Source: an uncultured Clostridia bacterium (lineage in GTDB: Bacteria > Bacillota > Clostridia > TANB77 > CAG-508). From it: a stretch of DNA of 64,000 nt. A program made the position numbers and the translations under genes. Positions 36,237 through 46,845 of the stretch are shown here, in pieces. How positions within the stretch are numbered: the first letter of the stretch is position 1; the number at the start of each line of letters is the position of its first letter. The notes under the pieces were generated by a model. That model was not told the origin of the DNA and did not search any database. It saw only the letters and a program-made list of their open reading frames with translations. The stretch spans positions 1-64,000 of the forward strand of contig CAPPGO010000009.1 of NCBI GenBank assembly GCA_948678575.1, given 5' to 3'.

Positions 36237-36290
36237 TACAATAATAGTAATTGGTTTAAGCAATATAAAAAATTATAGGAGAGCTATATT

Positions 36291-36761
36291 ATGAGATTAA
36301 AAAGTCGCGAAATCAATGATTTTAACGAAATCGTTGATATATTAGAAAGATGTAATGTATTAAGAATTGCTTTTAAAGGAGATGAATATCCATATATTGT
36401 ACCAGTTTCTTTTGGGATAAAAAAGAATGGAAATGATATTGTACTTTATTTTCATGGTGCAAAAGAAGGTAATAAAATAGAGCAAATTCAAAAATGTCCA
36501 AGCATATGTATTGAAGGAGATATTTTTTACAAGGCTGAACAAACATCATATGGTATTACAGCTAAATATGAAAGTATAATAGGATATGGTGTTATTGAAA
36601 AAGTTGAAAATGATGAAATTATTGAAGGATTAAAAACTATTTGTTCACACTATAATTATACAGAATATCCTATTGAAAAATGTAAAACACTTCCTATGAC
36701 TGCTGTCTATAAAATAAAAATTAATAAGTTGTCAGGAAAACGAAAACTGCCAGAAATATAA
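36291..36761 (+). CDS. Pyridoxamine 5'-phosphate oxidase-like flavoprotein, NimA group
   Basis: 156-residue split-barrel FMN protein of the nitroimidazole-reductase/NimA-like group. Seen: an N-terminal helix ending in CNVLRIAF, the PYIVPVSFG strand, FHGAKEGNKIEQI, and CPSICIEGD typical of NimA proteins. Presumed FMN-binding oxidoreductase; some relatives confer nitroimidazole resistance, which cannot be inferred here. Confidence 0.85.
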   Translation: MRLKSREINDFNEIVDILERCNVLRIAFKGDEYPYIVPVSFGIKKNGNDIVLYFHGAKEGNKIEQIQKCPSICIEGDIFYKAEQTSYGITAKYESIIGYGVIEKVENDEIIEGLKTICSHYNYTEYPIEKCKTLPMTAVYKIKINKLSGKRKLPEI

Positions 36762-36783
36762 TAGAGTGAAAATACGTAATATA

Positions 36784-36822
36784 TAAAAAAGTGAATTCTT
36801 TTTTAGAATTCACTTTATATTT
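36784..36822. terminator. Bidirectional terminator closing the T4SS-like operon
   Basis: AAAGTGAATTCT pairs with AGAATTCACTTT around a T-rich loop; converging Nim-like and secretion-locus transcripts end here. Confidence 0.85.
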
Positions 36823-36823
36823 T

Positions 36824-37546
36824 TTAAAAAACTTTTCCACTTTTTGGAACTTCTGTATTTTGTACTTTTACTCTATTTTGCTTTGTAGTATTATTTACTG
36901 AATTTTTAGCCTTTTCCTTTTCTAATTTTTCTTTCTCTTCAATTATTTTTTGTAATTTATCTAAACTTGCATCTGCTTTTAAAATTATTGGAGTTGTATC
37001 TGTCGTCTTCTTTTTATTTACATAGGAATTCAAAAGTAATTCAGTATTATCAACATATTTTATTGATAAGTATATAGAAAAATTATTTGAATTTTCTAAC
37101 AAAGAATCACCATTTAACTCATAATTTTCAAACTTTAAAGTATCTGTTTTCAAAGTCTTTAAACTTGAAATTAAATCTTTAAAATCTGAAACATTATCAT
37201 ATCCTAATTCTAAATAAATTACATGTTTATTTTTTTCAAACAATTTAGTTAAAGAATTGTCATCTAAATCTTTACATTGTTTATAGTATTTTGGAATTAT
37301 ATTAACAGCTAAATTATTATAAGCCTTACAGATAATTTCTGTTGATAGCCTACCATCATATTCTGCTCCAAGTTTATATAAACCTTTTGGCAAAACTAAA
37401 TCATCTTCCATATCATTGCTTATCATAATTTCTTCTAGTTTATTTTGTGCATGTAGTTCTTGATTAAAAACTAAAAATAAAATTATTCCTATTAGTATAA
37501 TCATACATAATATAATTAAATATTTTACATACTTTGCTTTTTTCAT
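36824..37546 (-). CDS. Membrane-anchored extracytoplasmic protein, last gene of the T4SS-like operon
   Basis: Not recognised. 240 residues: one N-terminal helix (about 8-26), an extracytoplasmic domain with several strands (about 45-190), then a charged coiled coil (KIIEEKEKLEKEK) and an Asn/Thr-rich tail. It follows the wall-hydrolase gene by 60 bases, with a hairpin in the gap (37569-37596), and ends at the operon terminator. Membership in the secretion locus is inferred from position. Confidence 0.6.
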   Translation of the reverse strand: MKKAKYVKYLIILCMIILIGIILFLVFNQELHAQNKLEEIMISNDMEDDLVLPKGLYKLGAEYDGRLSTEIICKAYNNLAVNIIPKYYKQCKDLDDNSLTKLFEKNKHVIYLELGYDNVSDFKDLISSLKTLKTDTLKFENYELNGDSLLENSNNFSIYLSIKYVDNTELLLNSYVNKKKTTDTTPIILKADASLDKLQKIIEEKEKLEKEKAKNSVNNTTKQNRVKVQNTEVPKSGKVF

Positions 37547-37568
37547 TTATAACTCCTTAAATTTTAGA

Positions 37569-37596
37569 AGAAGTAACATATCTCTATGTTACTTTC
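37569..37596 (-). other. Intercistronic hairpin upstream of the last operon gene
   Basis: AAGTAACATA pairs with TATGTTACTT around TCTC. The T-run on the minus strand is interrupted, so partial termination or mRNA processing is more likely than full termination. Confidence 0.45.
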
Positions 37597-37607
37597 TTCT
37601 ATATATT

Positions 37608-40600
37608 TTATGCATACATTCTGTTTATTAATTCGAAGAATTTTGGATCAAAATACATATTTGTAACTAATCCCATTAAAGCTCCTGAATTTTGTCCTTC
37701 ACCATATTTATCTGATGGTTGTTTTGTTCTAATCCAACCTTCAACATCTGCAAAACTTCCATTCAATATATCTGTTGCTAAAACATATTGTGATTCCCAT
37801 CTTTTTTCAAGTGTTCCACATGTTGAACCTATCGGACAAGCCTTTTCTAATAAAGCTTTAACTATTTCTTCATCACTCATACCTGAATTTATTACATCTT
37901 CCCAACCTAAGTTTGGACCCCAGTTTTTAAGTGATGCATAAGTTCCTTGTGCTACTAATGATTTATCTAATAGCCAGCTTACACCTGCATCTTCAACCCA
38001 TGCTTTAAATTCTACTTCATAAAATCTCTTCATTTGCAATTCTAAGAATCCATCTCTATCTTTTGCACAAACAGCAGCCCAAGCAGTTTTTAAATCATCA
38101 AAGTTAGCACAAATCTGACTTGCTGAATATGAGCCAAATACTGAAAGTTCGCTACATAAGCTGCTATCTTGTTCGCAGAACCATTTACATACTTCTGCAA
38201 CATTATTACATTTACCTTCAATACTTGTCCATTGTGCAATACCAACAGCAACTTCATTTGGCCCTGAAACTGTACCACAAGCTTCTGGTCCGTTCCCATC
38301 TCCATCTAATGGTCCTGATTCATAAGGTAACCAGTAGAAAAATTCCCATTCTACTTCAACATGTTTTCCTTGATCAACATGAATATAAGTTTCAACATCT
38401 TCCATAATAGAATCTTCTAAGTCTCTTAAAATTAATCTTATATAATTTCCATTGCCTTTTTGATCTTCTGATGGTTCTGCATCTTCTCTTGTCTTTCCTA
38501 TTACTGTACCTTCTTTAATATAAATATCTTCTCCATCTGTAAAGAATGGTGCTGCGTTTTCTTTTGCATCTTCTCTCCATAGGGCTTGTGCTTCTTTTAA
38601 ATCATCTGTCATATTATATACTTCATTTGCTCTATATTGTGAAATTTCTTCTGATTCTGGATCAGCCAAAGTTTCATCTATTGTTAAGTCAAATCCTTCT
38701 ATATATAATACACAACCATCTATAACTCCACGATATTCTTCGTAAAAATAATCATAACCTTCTTTTTTATCTGGATCATAAGTATTTTCTGGATCATATT
38801 CAGAATCTTCTGTTGTACAACCATTTTCACTTGTAACAAAATCACCTTCGTCAGCTGTTATATAATGATCTAATGCCTGAATCTTAATAAATCCAACAGT
38901 TTCTATTTCGCCAGTTTCAATATTAGTTCTATTTACAGTTCCTTTTTCAATAATTTTACCTGTAACAGGTGAAACAACTGCTTGTTCTGGTTCGTATCCT
39001 TCAAATAGTTTTGCTGTACCTGTTAAGTTTGGTCTCATACCAATTATGAAATTAGCTTCATATGCTTTTGGTGGATTATTTATAGCATTAACTGAACCAG
39101 CATTTAACCATTCTCCATCGTTTCCTAATATCTGAACATGTCCTATATTATTTGTATCAGTTCCACTATATCCAGATTTATTGAATAATAAATCTCCTGG
39201 TTCTAGTTCTCCATAAGATGTAATTGGGGTAAATCCATTTTCAGAAGCCCAATCATAAGTTGCTTTTGCTCCATGTGATACAAAACCATATCCAACTTCA
39301 TTTAATACCCAAGATACATAAGTTGCACAGCATGTATTATGATGTCCTGCTACCGCATCTTGAATTGATGTATTTAAACCACAACCATGTCCATATACAT
39401 GATCACATCCACTTCCTAATACACAATAATCCCAATTGTTGCCTTCCATTTCTTTATGTACTTCGTAAGCTTTTGTTACAAAATTTGTTATTGAACCATT
39501 ATTTCCTGTTATTGATCCGCCTTTGCTTTCTTTTCCTTCTTCTTCTGCCTTTTTAGCCGCTTCCTCTGCTGCTTTTTGAGCTTCTTTTTCTAAATCACTC
39601 ATAGTATCGCTATCAAGCTCGTCATCTAATTCACCTAATTGTTCTTCGGCTTTTTTAACATCTTTTTCTTTCATAAAGTCTAAATCAACTTTTGAATTTA
39701 TAAGTGTTCCATAATAGGTTTCACCTTTTTCATATTTTCTTAAAGGCCAACCTGCTGAACCACATTCTGGAATAGGCCATTGCATAACATCTTGTATTTT
39801 ATCTGATAAATCTTCTTTATTAAAGTAGTTTAATTCTACTATTAATTCTTTAAAATCTCTATATATAAAGTCTGCATCAAGTGTATGTGTATTTTCCAAA
39901 ATAGAAAATGCATTTAAAGAATCTTTATTTATATCTGGTTTTGCAATTAATTCTTTTGTTCTTCCATCACTACTTGTATTATAATTTTCTACTTTATTAT
40001 CAGCTCTTGATCTATCTTCAAGAATTGCATTTGCTCTTTCTATACTTCCGTCATATTTATAATACTTATTATCCAAAAACATTCCTTTTATTTTTGGATT
40101 TGTTTCTGTTCTTTGACCATCTTCTACTTGTTTGATATCTCCTGGTCTTGTTTCTTTATAATATATTAGTATATCTTCTGTAACAGAAGCATCTTCATTT
40201 TTATATATCGCATCTTCTGTTAATTCTCCTGCTGCATCTTGTCCAACATCCATTTTTGTCCATGGAAGCTCATTGTCACTATCATTTAGTTCATAAGCAC
40301 TCCAATCATTATCATAATTTGGTTCTAAATTATCTGTTATTGCTTTTTTTACTAATCTTGTTTTGCTTGTATCTCCCAAAGCAATTTGTTCATTTATTTC
40401 TTGAACTTGTGCCTTAGATAAACTAGATGGAGTTGAACTTCCTTCTTCATATAATTTATAATCTCCTGCTTTGAAACCTTCTGGAATACTTTCTCCTTCT
40501 TCCCAAGTTTCATACATTGTCCATCTTTCACCAGTTTCATAAAAATAATCTTCATCAACTTTAACTACTGGTTTTATTTCATCTTCGGCCTCATTCATTA

Positions 40601-42765
40601 CAAAATATACATCTCTAAACCAATGATCTGTAACTTTTGAAATGTATGGTGTATATGATTCCCATTTTTTATCATTACAAATTTTTATAGCTGCTATTAA
40701 TTTCATTGCACGCTCTTTACATTCTGTGCAAATCGTATGTGAGTTTATAAGATCACCATTTTCACCATATAAATCTCCATCACACTCACTTTCAGAATTA
40801 GCACTACCTGGAATATGAGAACAACATGAACAACTATTAGAATGTGGCATTCCCATTTCAAATAATCTGCATAAAGCTCTATCATTAAAAGTCAATTCCT
40901 CTAATTCTTCTTCTGTCCATACTCCACTTCCACCAGTAAATGCTCCTGATACAAAATTAACAAAATCTTTCAAACCTTCCCAAGCTGCTTTTAAAAGTCC
41001 TCTTTCTTCCTTTCCTATTGCAGAAACATCTGCATAAGTTATAAAATCATCATCTGATGAGCCAGCTGCCCATCCATCACCAGATTTTTTCAAAATTCCA
41101 GCTGTCATTGAACCTTCAACTTCATGTAATAAAACTTCTACCTCAGTTTGAAAAGAAGTAGCCATATCTATTGCTAAATCTGGCATTTGTGTAGCTAAAT
41201 GAACTGATAATAAAAATTCTAATGGCATACCATATCTTCCAGACCAACCATCTACATCAAAAGTATATGTACCATTTGACCAGCCTCTTTTAACCATTAA
41301 CTTTTTACTTTCTGCATCTAAGGCTATGTAGCCTTTTTCTTTTGCATCATAATATCCATCTGGTATTCCAACTCTTGAACCTTCATGATATATAGCAATC
41401 AATCCTCTACCATAATCTGGATTACTATATGATTTTAATACTAAATATGAGCCACCTAAAACACCCGCTGTTGCAGCTACTGCTGCAATTATACTTATTA
41501 TCCATCCTGCTGGTGTAAGGAACAAAACTATTGCTCCAATTATAGCAGCAATACCTGCTATAACTTTGGCAACTAAACTACCATTTCCTTCTGTTCTTTC
41601 ATCTAATGTTGTATTAAAATTTTTTATTATAAAACATTGATTATCACTAATAAGATATGCCATAAGTGGTTCACTATTTAGATCTACTACTGCACCAGTA
41701 TCTATTCTTCGTATAATTCCATCTCTTACTTCTAAATCTGCTGCTGTTAAATCCTTAAAATCTGAATTATCATCATATTTTTTATTAAAGATATTAGTAA
41801 TGTCATTAACTGTTTGAGAGATATCACTTTCAGTTTTATCAGAAGAAACAAAGCCCTCACCTTTTAAATCATATCCCATTTTTTCAATATATTCAGCAAC
41901 CCCAGCTAGCTGAGCCGTTGAAATCATTTGGTCTTCACCTTCTATCATTGCTGCCCATGCTTTATACAAATTGTTAGCCAATGTACGACATTTTCCTACA
42001 ATTTGACCTGGCATAGCGACAAAAAACATAATTATACCAACAGCAATAATAAGAACTAAAATTATGACAGCTACCCAAAACAATATTGGTGCTAATGCTG
42101 ATGCCAAGCTTTTCATCATAACATCTAAACCTAATTGTTGAGCTTTTTTCTTGGCTGCCTGCTTCATTACTTCTTTTCCAGCTTCTTTTGCAGCACCCTT
42201 AGCACCATCCTCTTGTGCACCTTGCAAAGCTTTTCCAGCAATACCTGCTTTATCTAATCCTTCACCTTTTGGTACATCTGGTTTCGGCGGTTGACCATCT
42301 TTGGCTGGTGGACCATCTGGTGTTTGTCTATCACCTGATAAATCCAAATTTTTACCATCATTTTTATCACCCGTTTTACTTGCTTCAGGTGAAGTTTTAT
42401 CATCACCTGTTGCTGCGTCTGCTGCATCTTTTACTTTTTGAGCATCATCTTTCTTTTTGGCCAAATCATCTAATACATCTCCTGTACCATTATTTTCGCC
42501 TGCTTCTTGTCCATCTAATTTTTTATCTGGATTTTCTCCTTCATCTTGTCCTTTTCCGTTTTCCTTCATCATTTAGATTTCTAGGATTAAATCCATCTCT
42601 ACTACCACCAGATTGTTGTGGATTTCCACCATCATCAAATTCTTCTTCACTACCATCGTCTTGTTGAAAGTCTTCGTCTTCTTCTTCCATTAAGTCTTCC
42701 ATTGCCTCTTGATTTCTTTCTAAATCGTCGTCTACTTTACCAAAATCATCATCATAAAAGTACAT
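37608..42765 (-). CDS. Giant T4SS-associated wall hydrolase (VirB1-like), needs a +1 shift at CGG
   Basis: Reads from ATG 42765 (AGAGGTGAG upstream) for 69 acidic codons to CGG at 42558; skipping one C enters the 1,649-codon frame to 37608, giving 1,718 residues. The ATG-ATG inside the long frame has no ribosome binding site, so the shifted product explains the locus better than two overlapping genes. Order: acidic/Pro-Gly-Lys-rich cytoplasmic tail, membrane helix (about 225-251), a second hydrophobic pair (about 405-440), a large domain with a CSCC cluster, an NlpC/P60- or CHAP-like amidase (Cys near 1143 in NTCCATYV, His near 1208 in IGHVQ), a lipoyl/M23-like APVTGKI segment, and a C-terminal lysozyme-like domain (AVGIAQWT near 1506). 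Probably opens the wall for the secretion channel. Confidence 0.8.
42556..42558 (-). other. CGG +1 frameshift site 5 (T4SS wall hydrolase)
   Basis: Codon 70 from ATG 42765 is CGG: GGA AAA CGG AAA AGG ACA AGA TGA. Skipping the C gives GGA AAA GGA AAA GGA CAA GAT, entering the long frame; both sides are equally hydrophilic low-complexity sequence. Confidence 0.75.
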
Positions 42766-42793
42766 ATCTTCTCACCTCTTTTCTGCATATAAT

Positions 42794-43756
42794 TTATTTA
42801 ACTGGTATATTCATACTAAATTTAGCAACTGCTTTATCTATTTCTGCTTGTTTATCCTCTTTTTTAGACTCTGTACCTGCATATTCTTCTAATACTCTTA
42901 TATTTCCAAATAATATACTTTGGGATTTATCGCCATCATCAGCAAATTTCATAAATCCTAACCAGAAAGTTTTACTCTCTCCTGGTTCTAATACTATTGT
43001 TGTATTAGAATTTTCCATACCTCTATATTCATTAGAAAGCGTTAATGCAACTTCACTTTCTTGAAAATTATCAGCTACAACAATAATATCTTCTGTTCTA
43101 TTGGTAAATACTACTTCATAAGTTTCTGTACTATATCTTACTAATTTATTCTTTATATCTATTTTTAAATATTCATTCTCAGAAATGTTATTTATATCTT
43201 CATAACCAATAAAGTTTCCTACTGCTATATCATATCCACTCTTTGAATTTTTAGTTAAAACAATTTTTTCTGTTGTATATGTATATTCTGAATTTGTAAG
43301 TCCTGTTGCAAGAAAATCATCAAAATATTTTACTTCATAAATATAATATTTATCATAATTTGAATAATTTTGAATACTATATTTTTTTGGTGTTGGTAAT
43401 TTCTCTAAAACATGTCTTGCAAAATTTTCTACATCATCTTCAAATTCATATTTTTTACAATCTTCTGATAACATTGCAAAAGCTTTTTGATATTTTCCTT
43501 GATTACAAGCATCAACATACTCTTCTACCATTGTTTCTGCTGCAATTTGCACTTTTGAAGGTGCTGTTTCAGACTGATCTAATACAGAAACAGTAGGTGT
43601 ATATGTGGTATTTGGTGCTGGTTCAATAGCATATTCTCCTAAAAATTTATTAACAATAAATATAATAGACCATACTACAAATACGAAAAATACTATTTTT
43701 CCATATTTTTTAAACCAATGTCTAATTTTTAATCTCATTTCAATTGGTAATTGCAT
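42794..43756 (-). CDS. VirB8-like membrane protein with NTF2-type and extra beta domain
   Basis: 320 residues. A basic cytoplasmic tail, one membrane helix (about 20-38), an extracytoplasmic NTF2-like region (about 72-175: VEEYVDACNQGKYQKAFAMLSEDCKKY) as in VirB8/TcpC proteins, and a C-terminal Ig-like strand-rich domain (about 185-290) with LEPGESKTFWLGF. It may be a scaffold of the channel. GGAGG at 8 bases supports the ATG. The 183-residue upstream gene encodes a shorter relative. Confidence 0.68.
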   Translation of the reverse strand: MQLPIEMRLKIRHWFKKYGKIVFFVFVVWSIIFIVNKFLGEYAIEPAPNTTYTPTVSVLDQSETAPSKVQIAAETMVEEYVDACNQGKYQKAFAMLSEDCKKYEFEDDVENFARHVLEKLPTPKKYSIQNYSNYDKYYIYEVKYFDDFLATGLTNSEYTYTTEKIVLTKNSKSGYDIAVGNFIGYEDINNISENEYLKIDIKNKLVRYSTETYEVVFTNRTEDIIVVADNFQESEVALTLSNEYRGMENSNTTIVLEPGESKTFWLGFMKFADDGDKSQSILFGNIRVLEEYAGTESKKEDKQAEIDKAVAKFSMNIPVK

Positions 43757-43771
43757 TTAATATACCTCCAA

Positions 43772-44323
43772 TTAATTTGCACTAAAAGATAATTCAAAAT
43801 TATTATACTCATTTTCTTTTACAACAAAATTTATTTCTTTTCCTGAGTTTGGAGCACCATTTATCGCATCTGTTACTGTTAACCAAATAACATATACATC
43901 TCCTGTTCTTTCAAAATTTGTATAATTAATATCCATCATTTTTGAAAAGTTAGTTTTTGCATAATCTTCAAAACTTTTTTTAGTTGAAAAATAGTTTTTC
44001 TTATAATCACTATTTAATAAACTATAAGCTTCATCATAATTTTCTGATTCTATATAATTCATGAATTTTGTAACATAATATTCTATTCTAGCTCTTTCTG
44101 TCATTGCTTTTAATCTTTCTGTTTCAGAATTTTCTTGATTTTCTGCAATATTAGGATCCTTACCAGAATCAACATCTATTTCTTTATTTAGATTTCCCTC
44201 ATACTTCACTTCTCTGCTTTCTAAAACCATATTATATATAGCAATTACAATTAATACGAACACTATTAACATTGTAGCTATTATAATAGTTGTCATATTT
44301 ACTTTTGTTTTTTTTCTACCCAT
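43772..44323 (-). CDS. Short VirB8-like membrane protein (NTF2-type)
   Basis: 183 residues: basic tail, one membrane helix (about 11-31), an acidic linker, then an NTF2-like domain (about 70-180: TKFMNYIESENYDEAYSLLNSDYKKNYF). The same tail-helix-NTF2 layout as the 320-residue gene downstream, without its C-terminal domain. Likely one of two VirB8-type scaffold proteins. Confidence 0.68.
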   Translation of the reverse strand: MGRKKTKVNMTTIIIATMLIVFVLIVIAIYNMVLESREVKYEGNLNKEIDVDSGKDPNIAENQENSETERLKAMTERARIEYYVTKFMNYIESENYDEAYSLLNSDYKKNYFSTKKSFEDYAKTNFSKMMDINYTNFERTGDVYVIWLTVTDAINGAPNSGKEINFVVKENEYNNFELSFSAN

Positions 44324-44334
44324 AATTTTTACCT

Positions 44335-46830
44335 TTATCCATTATTATTTCTTGGTGGTTTTACTTGTGGTGTTTGTCTTTGTGCAGCTTGTGCTTGTTG
44401 ATTTGCCTGATTTAGTTTTTCATTTGTAGATCCCAATGTTGTCTCAGTAGCCCTTAAATCTGCATTTAGATTATCAACTTTCGTTCCAACCTCTCTTACT
44501 TCACGCTCAGAAGCACCTTCATTGATTGTTGTCTCGTTATTTGTAACATTAGTTATTCTAGTTATATTAACACTATTAGAAGCAGCTTCTGCAATATCCG
44601 CAACACTTCTTCCAGTAGTATTTGCTGTTGTTGAAATAGATTGAGAATAATTTACCTCTGCTAATAAAGATGCATATTTTTGTGCACTTGATAACATTTC
44701 TCCTTTATCTGCACCCTCTTCTGCATATTTATCAATCATATTACTTAAAAAATCCATATTGAATTGACTTGGGTTTGTTTTAAGTTGCATAGATACTTCA
44801 CTTGCAAAAGCTTTTTGACTTCTTAAACCACTTATAGCTTTTAGTAACTCATTTAATTGATCTTGTACTTTCTCAAATCCACCATTTTCAGCAACTTGAT
44901 TAATTCTAAATGTTTCTGCTTCTATATCAAAATCTTCATCACCTGCATTCATATTAGCAACAGCTTGCGCAGAACCAGAAACTTCTTTTTGTAATGTTTC
45001 GTCTGTATTTTTCATATAACCATTTGCAAATCCAGCACCAATTTGATATCCAGCCATAGCTTGACCAAATCCGCCACCTAATCCGATAATACCAGTAGCT
45101 GTACCAAGCATTCCAGCTTTAATTTTGTCTCCGTTTTTTGCCCAGAACTTTCCAGTTGCTCCTGAAATTTCTCGTAATTTCTCTGATCTTCTTTCTGATC
45201 TTTCTGCTTTTCTATCCAATTTCTCTTTTCTTTCAGATTCAATTTGTGTTCTTGCAGATTTTATCTCATCCTCATTTGGTGGTCTATTTTCACCTTTGGC
45301 ATGTAATTTTTGTGTAGCTAATTCAACTGCTTTTGCTCTATCTTTGCTTTCTTGTTTTTCTGCTTTTTTATTTGCTTTTTCTTTTATTTTTTCACCTTTT
45401 GGTTTATATCTTTCTTTCATCTCTTTTTCTATTCTGTCATGATTAGCTTGATAAGCTTCTGCATATTTCTCCTGATTATTTAGAGCTGAATTTGATTGCT
45501 TTTGTTTATCTGTTCTTTTTTCTGTTTCTTTTTCTAATTTCTTTCTACCTCTTGCAGTTAATTCTCCTTTTGAATCTGTATAAGCAAATTTATTAGACAT
45601 ATCACCTACTTTATTAGATAAGCTTTTTGTTACATTAGAAATTTTATCAGTATTTTGTGCAATAAAGTTTTTAGCTTTTGCAGCACCAGAACCAGCAACA
45701 GCAGCAGCTTTTCCACCATATTTCAATGCACCAACAGTCATTGCTGTACCTGCAACAAAAGTAGAAAGTGATTGTGCATTCTTAAATCCGAAAATATTTT
45801 TAACAATATCTTCACCAGTTTTGATAAATTGAATACAACAAACTGCTAATACCATTTCTGCAATACTTGTTCCAGCTGTTAATTCTGATACACCTATAAG
45901 TTTAAATGCTACACTAGCAAATGCTGCAAATAATATACAGTGGAATGGTTGAATTAAAATATTATATATAAATTCTTTTAACCATGTATTTAATGCTTGT
46001 GCTTTTTGGTCACCAATTTTATCTATTGAATATGTAATAGTAATAAGTGGTGCTATCATAATTAAAAATCCAATTGTAAGCATACGCTTTACATAAGCAA
46101 ATAAAAATGAAAATGTTTGATAAATAATAATACCATATAATATAAGCGCAGCCATTGCTCCTGCCATATCTATACCAATAGCTTGTAACGTTAATTGTCC
46201 TATAAATCCTGTTAAATCTGTATCTTCACAAATATCATATAAAGCATTTACTAATGCTTCATTACAAGCAAACGTAAATATCATAATATAATGTAATAAG
46301 AACAATAATGCAAGAGATGTTACCCAATCTACTAACATTTTTTTATACATGGCTTTCTCAGAAGCTATTGTTGAAATTGCCATTCTTATACCTATATATA
46401 TTAATATTACTGCTAATGCCATACTTGCAATTAATCTCATTGTATAATACCAACCAGCAACTGCTGTTCTAAATGTCAATACTGTTCCACTTACACCAGT
46501 AAGATTAAAAAAGTTTACATCTAATATTGGTATTCTATTAAAGAATATATGAAATGGTGTTACAAAAATCTCACTTGATATTGTACCATATCCATCAATT
46601 TCTCCTATTCCTAAACGAGCAAATAAAGAAATTAATAAATTAATACCCGTTAGTAATGCCATAAGTATTGCTCTTGGTATCCATGTTATTAAACCTACAA
46701 GGCCATTAAAAATACTACCTATTCCGAAATCATCTGCATACGATATATTAGATATACCCGCAGATATTAAATTTACTAACAAGAATAATATTAAAATACT
46801 TATTAAACCTTTTTTTAAAATTCTCTTCAT
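44335..46830 (-). CDS. VirB6/TrbL-like polytopic protein A (831 aa)
   Basis: Inner-membrane channel component by similarity to TrbL/VirB6. Signal peptide-like N terminus (1-30), then about eight helices up to residue 340, including the block IYIGIRMAISTIASEKAMYKKML shared with the two other large membrane proteins of the locus (described here by its first residues), followed by a charged soluble C-terminal half with coiled coils and an Ala/Gly-rich patch. Ends in a Gln-rich coiled coil. The ATG at 46830 follows its neighbour by 15 bases. Confidence 0.75.
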   Translation of the reverse strand: MKRILKKGLISILILFLLVNLISAGISNISYADDFGIGSIFNGLVGLITWIPRAILMALLTGINLLISLFARLGIGEIDGYGTISSEIFVTPFHIFFNRIPILDVNFFNLTGVSGTVLTFRTAVAGWYYTMRLIASMALAVILIYIGIRMAISTIASEKAMYKKMLVDWVTSLALLFLLHYIMIFTFACNEALVNALYDICEDTDLTGFIGQLTLQAIGIDMAGAMAALILYGIIIYQTFSFLFAYVKRMLTIGFLIMIAPLITITYSIDKIGDQKAQALNTWLKEFIYNILIQPFHCILFAAFASVAFKLIGVSELTAGTSIAEMVLAVCCIQFIKTGEDIVKNIFGFKNAQSLSTFVAGTAMTVGALKYGGKAAAVAGSGAAKAKNFIAQNTDKISNVTKSLSNKVGDMSNKFAYTDSKGELTARGRKKLEKETEKRTDKQKQSNSALNNQEKYAEAYQANHDRIEKEMKERYKPKGEKIKEKANKKAEKQESKDRAKAVELATQKLHAKGENRPPNEDEIKSARTQIESERKEKLDRKAERSERRSEKLREISGATGKFWAKNGDKIKAGMLGTATGIIGLGGGFGQAMAGYQIGAGFANGYMKNTDETLQKEVSGSAQAVANMNAGDEDFDIEAETFRINQVAENGGFEKVQDQLNELLKAISGLRSQKAFASEVSMQLKTNPSQFNMDFLSNMIDKYAEEGADKGEMLSSAQKYASLLAEVNYSQSISTTANTTGRSVADIAEAASNSVNITRITNVTNNETTINEGASEREVREVGTKVDNLNADLRATETTLGSTNEKLNQANQQAQAAQRQTPQVKPPRNNNG

Positions 46831-46845
46831 CCTTTTATACCATTC

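Noticed and set aside
38120..40135. Several His/Leu-rich ORFs on the plus strand
   Set aside because: Antisense shadows of the large wall-hydrolase gene, with no RBS and biased composition.
12640..42558. The five frameshifts as random sequencing or assembly errors
   Set aside because: Random indels would not all fall on an in-phase CGG, all need the same one-base skip and all restore family sequence. A systematic base-calling artefact at some motif remains possible, but the flanks of the five sites share nothing beyond CGGA, and hundreds of other GGA codons are unaffected. Reads would decide.
42541..42765. A separate 74-residue acidic protein gene
   Set aside because: Its RBS and frame lead through CGG into the long hydrolase frame, whose own start lacks an RBS; one recoded gene explains both better.
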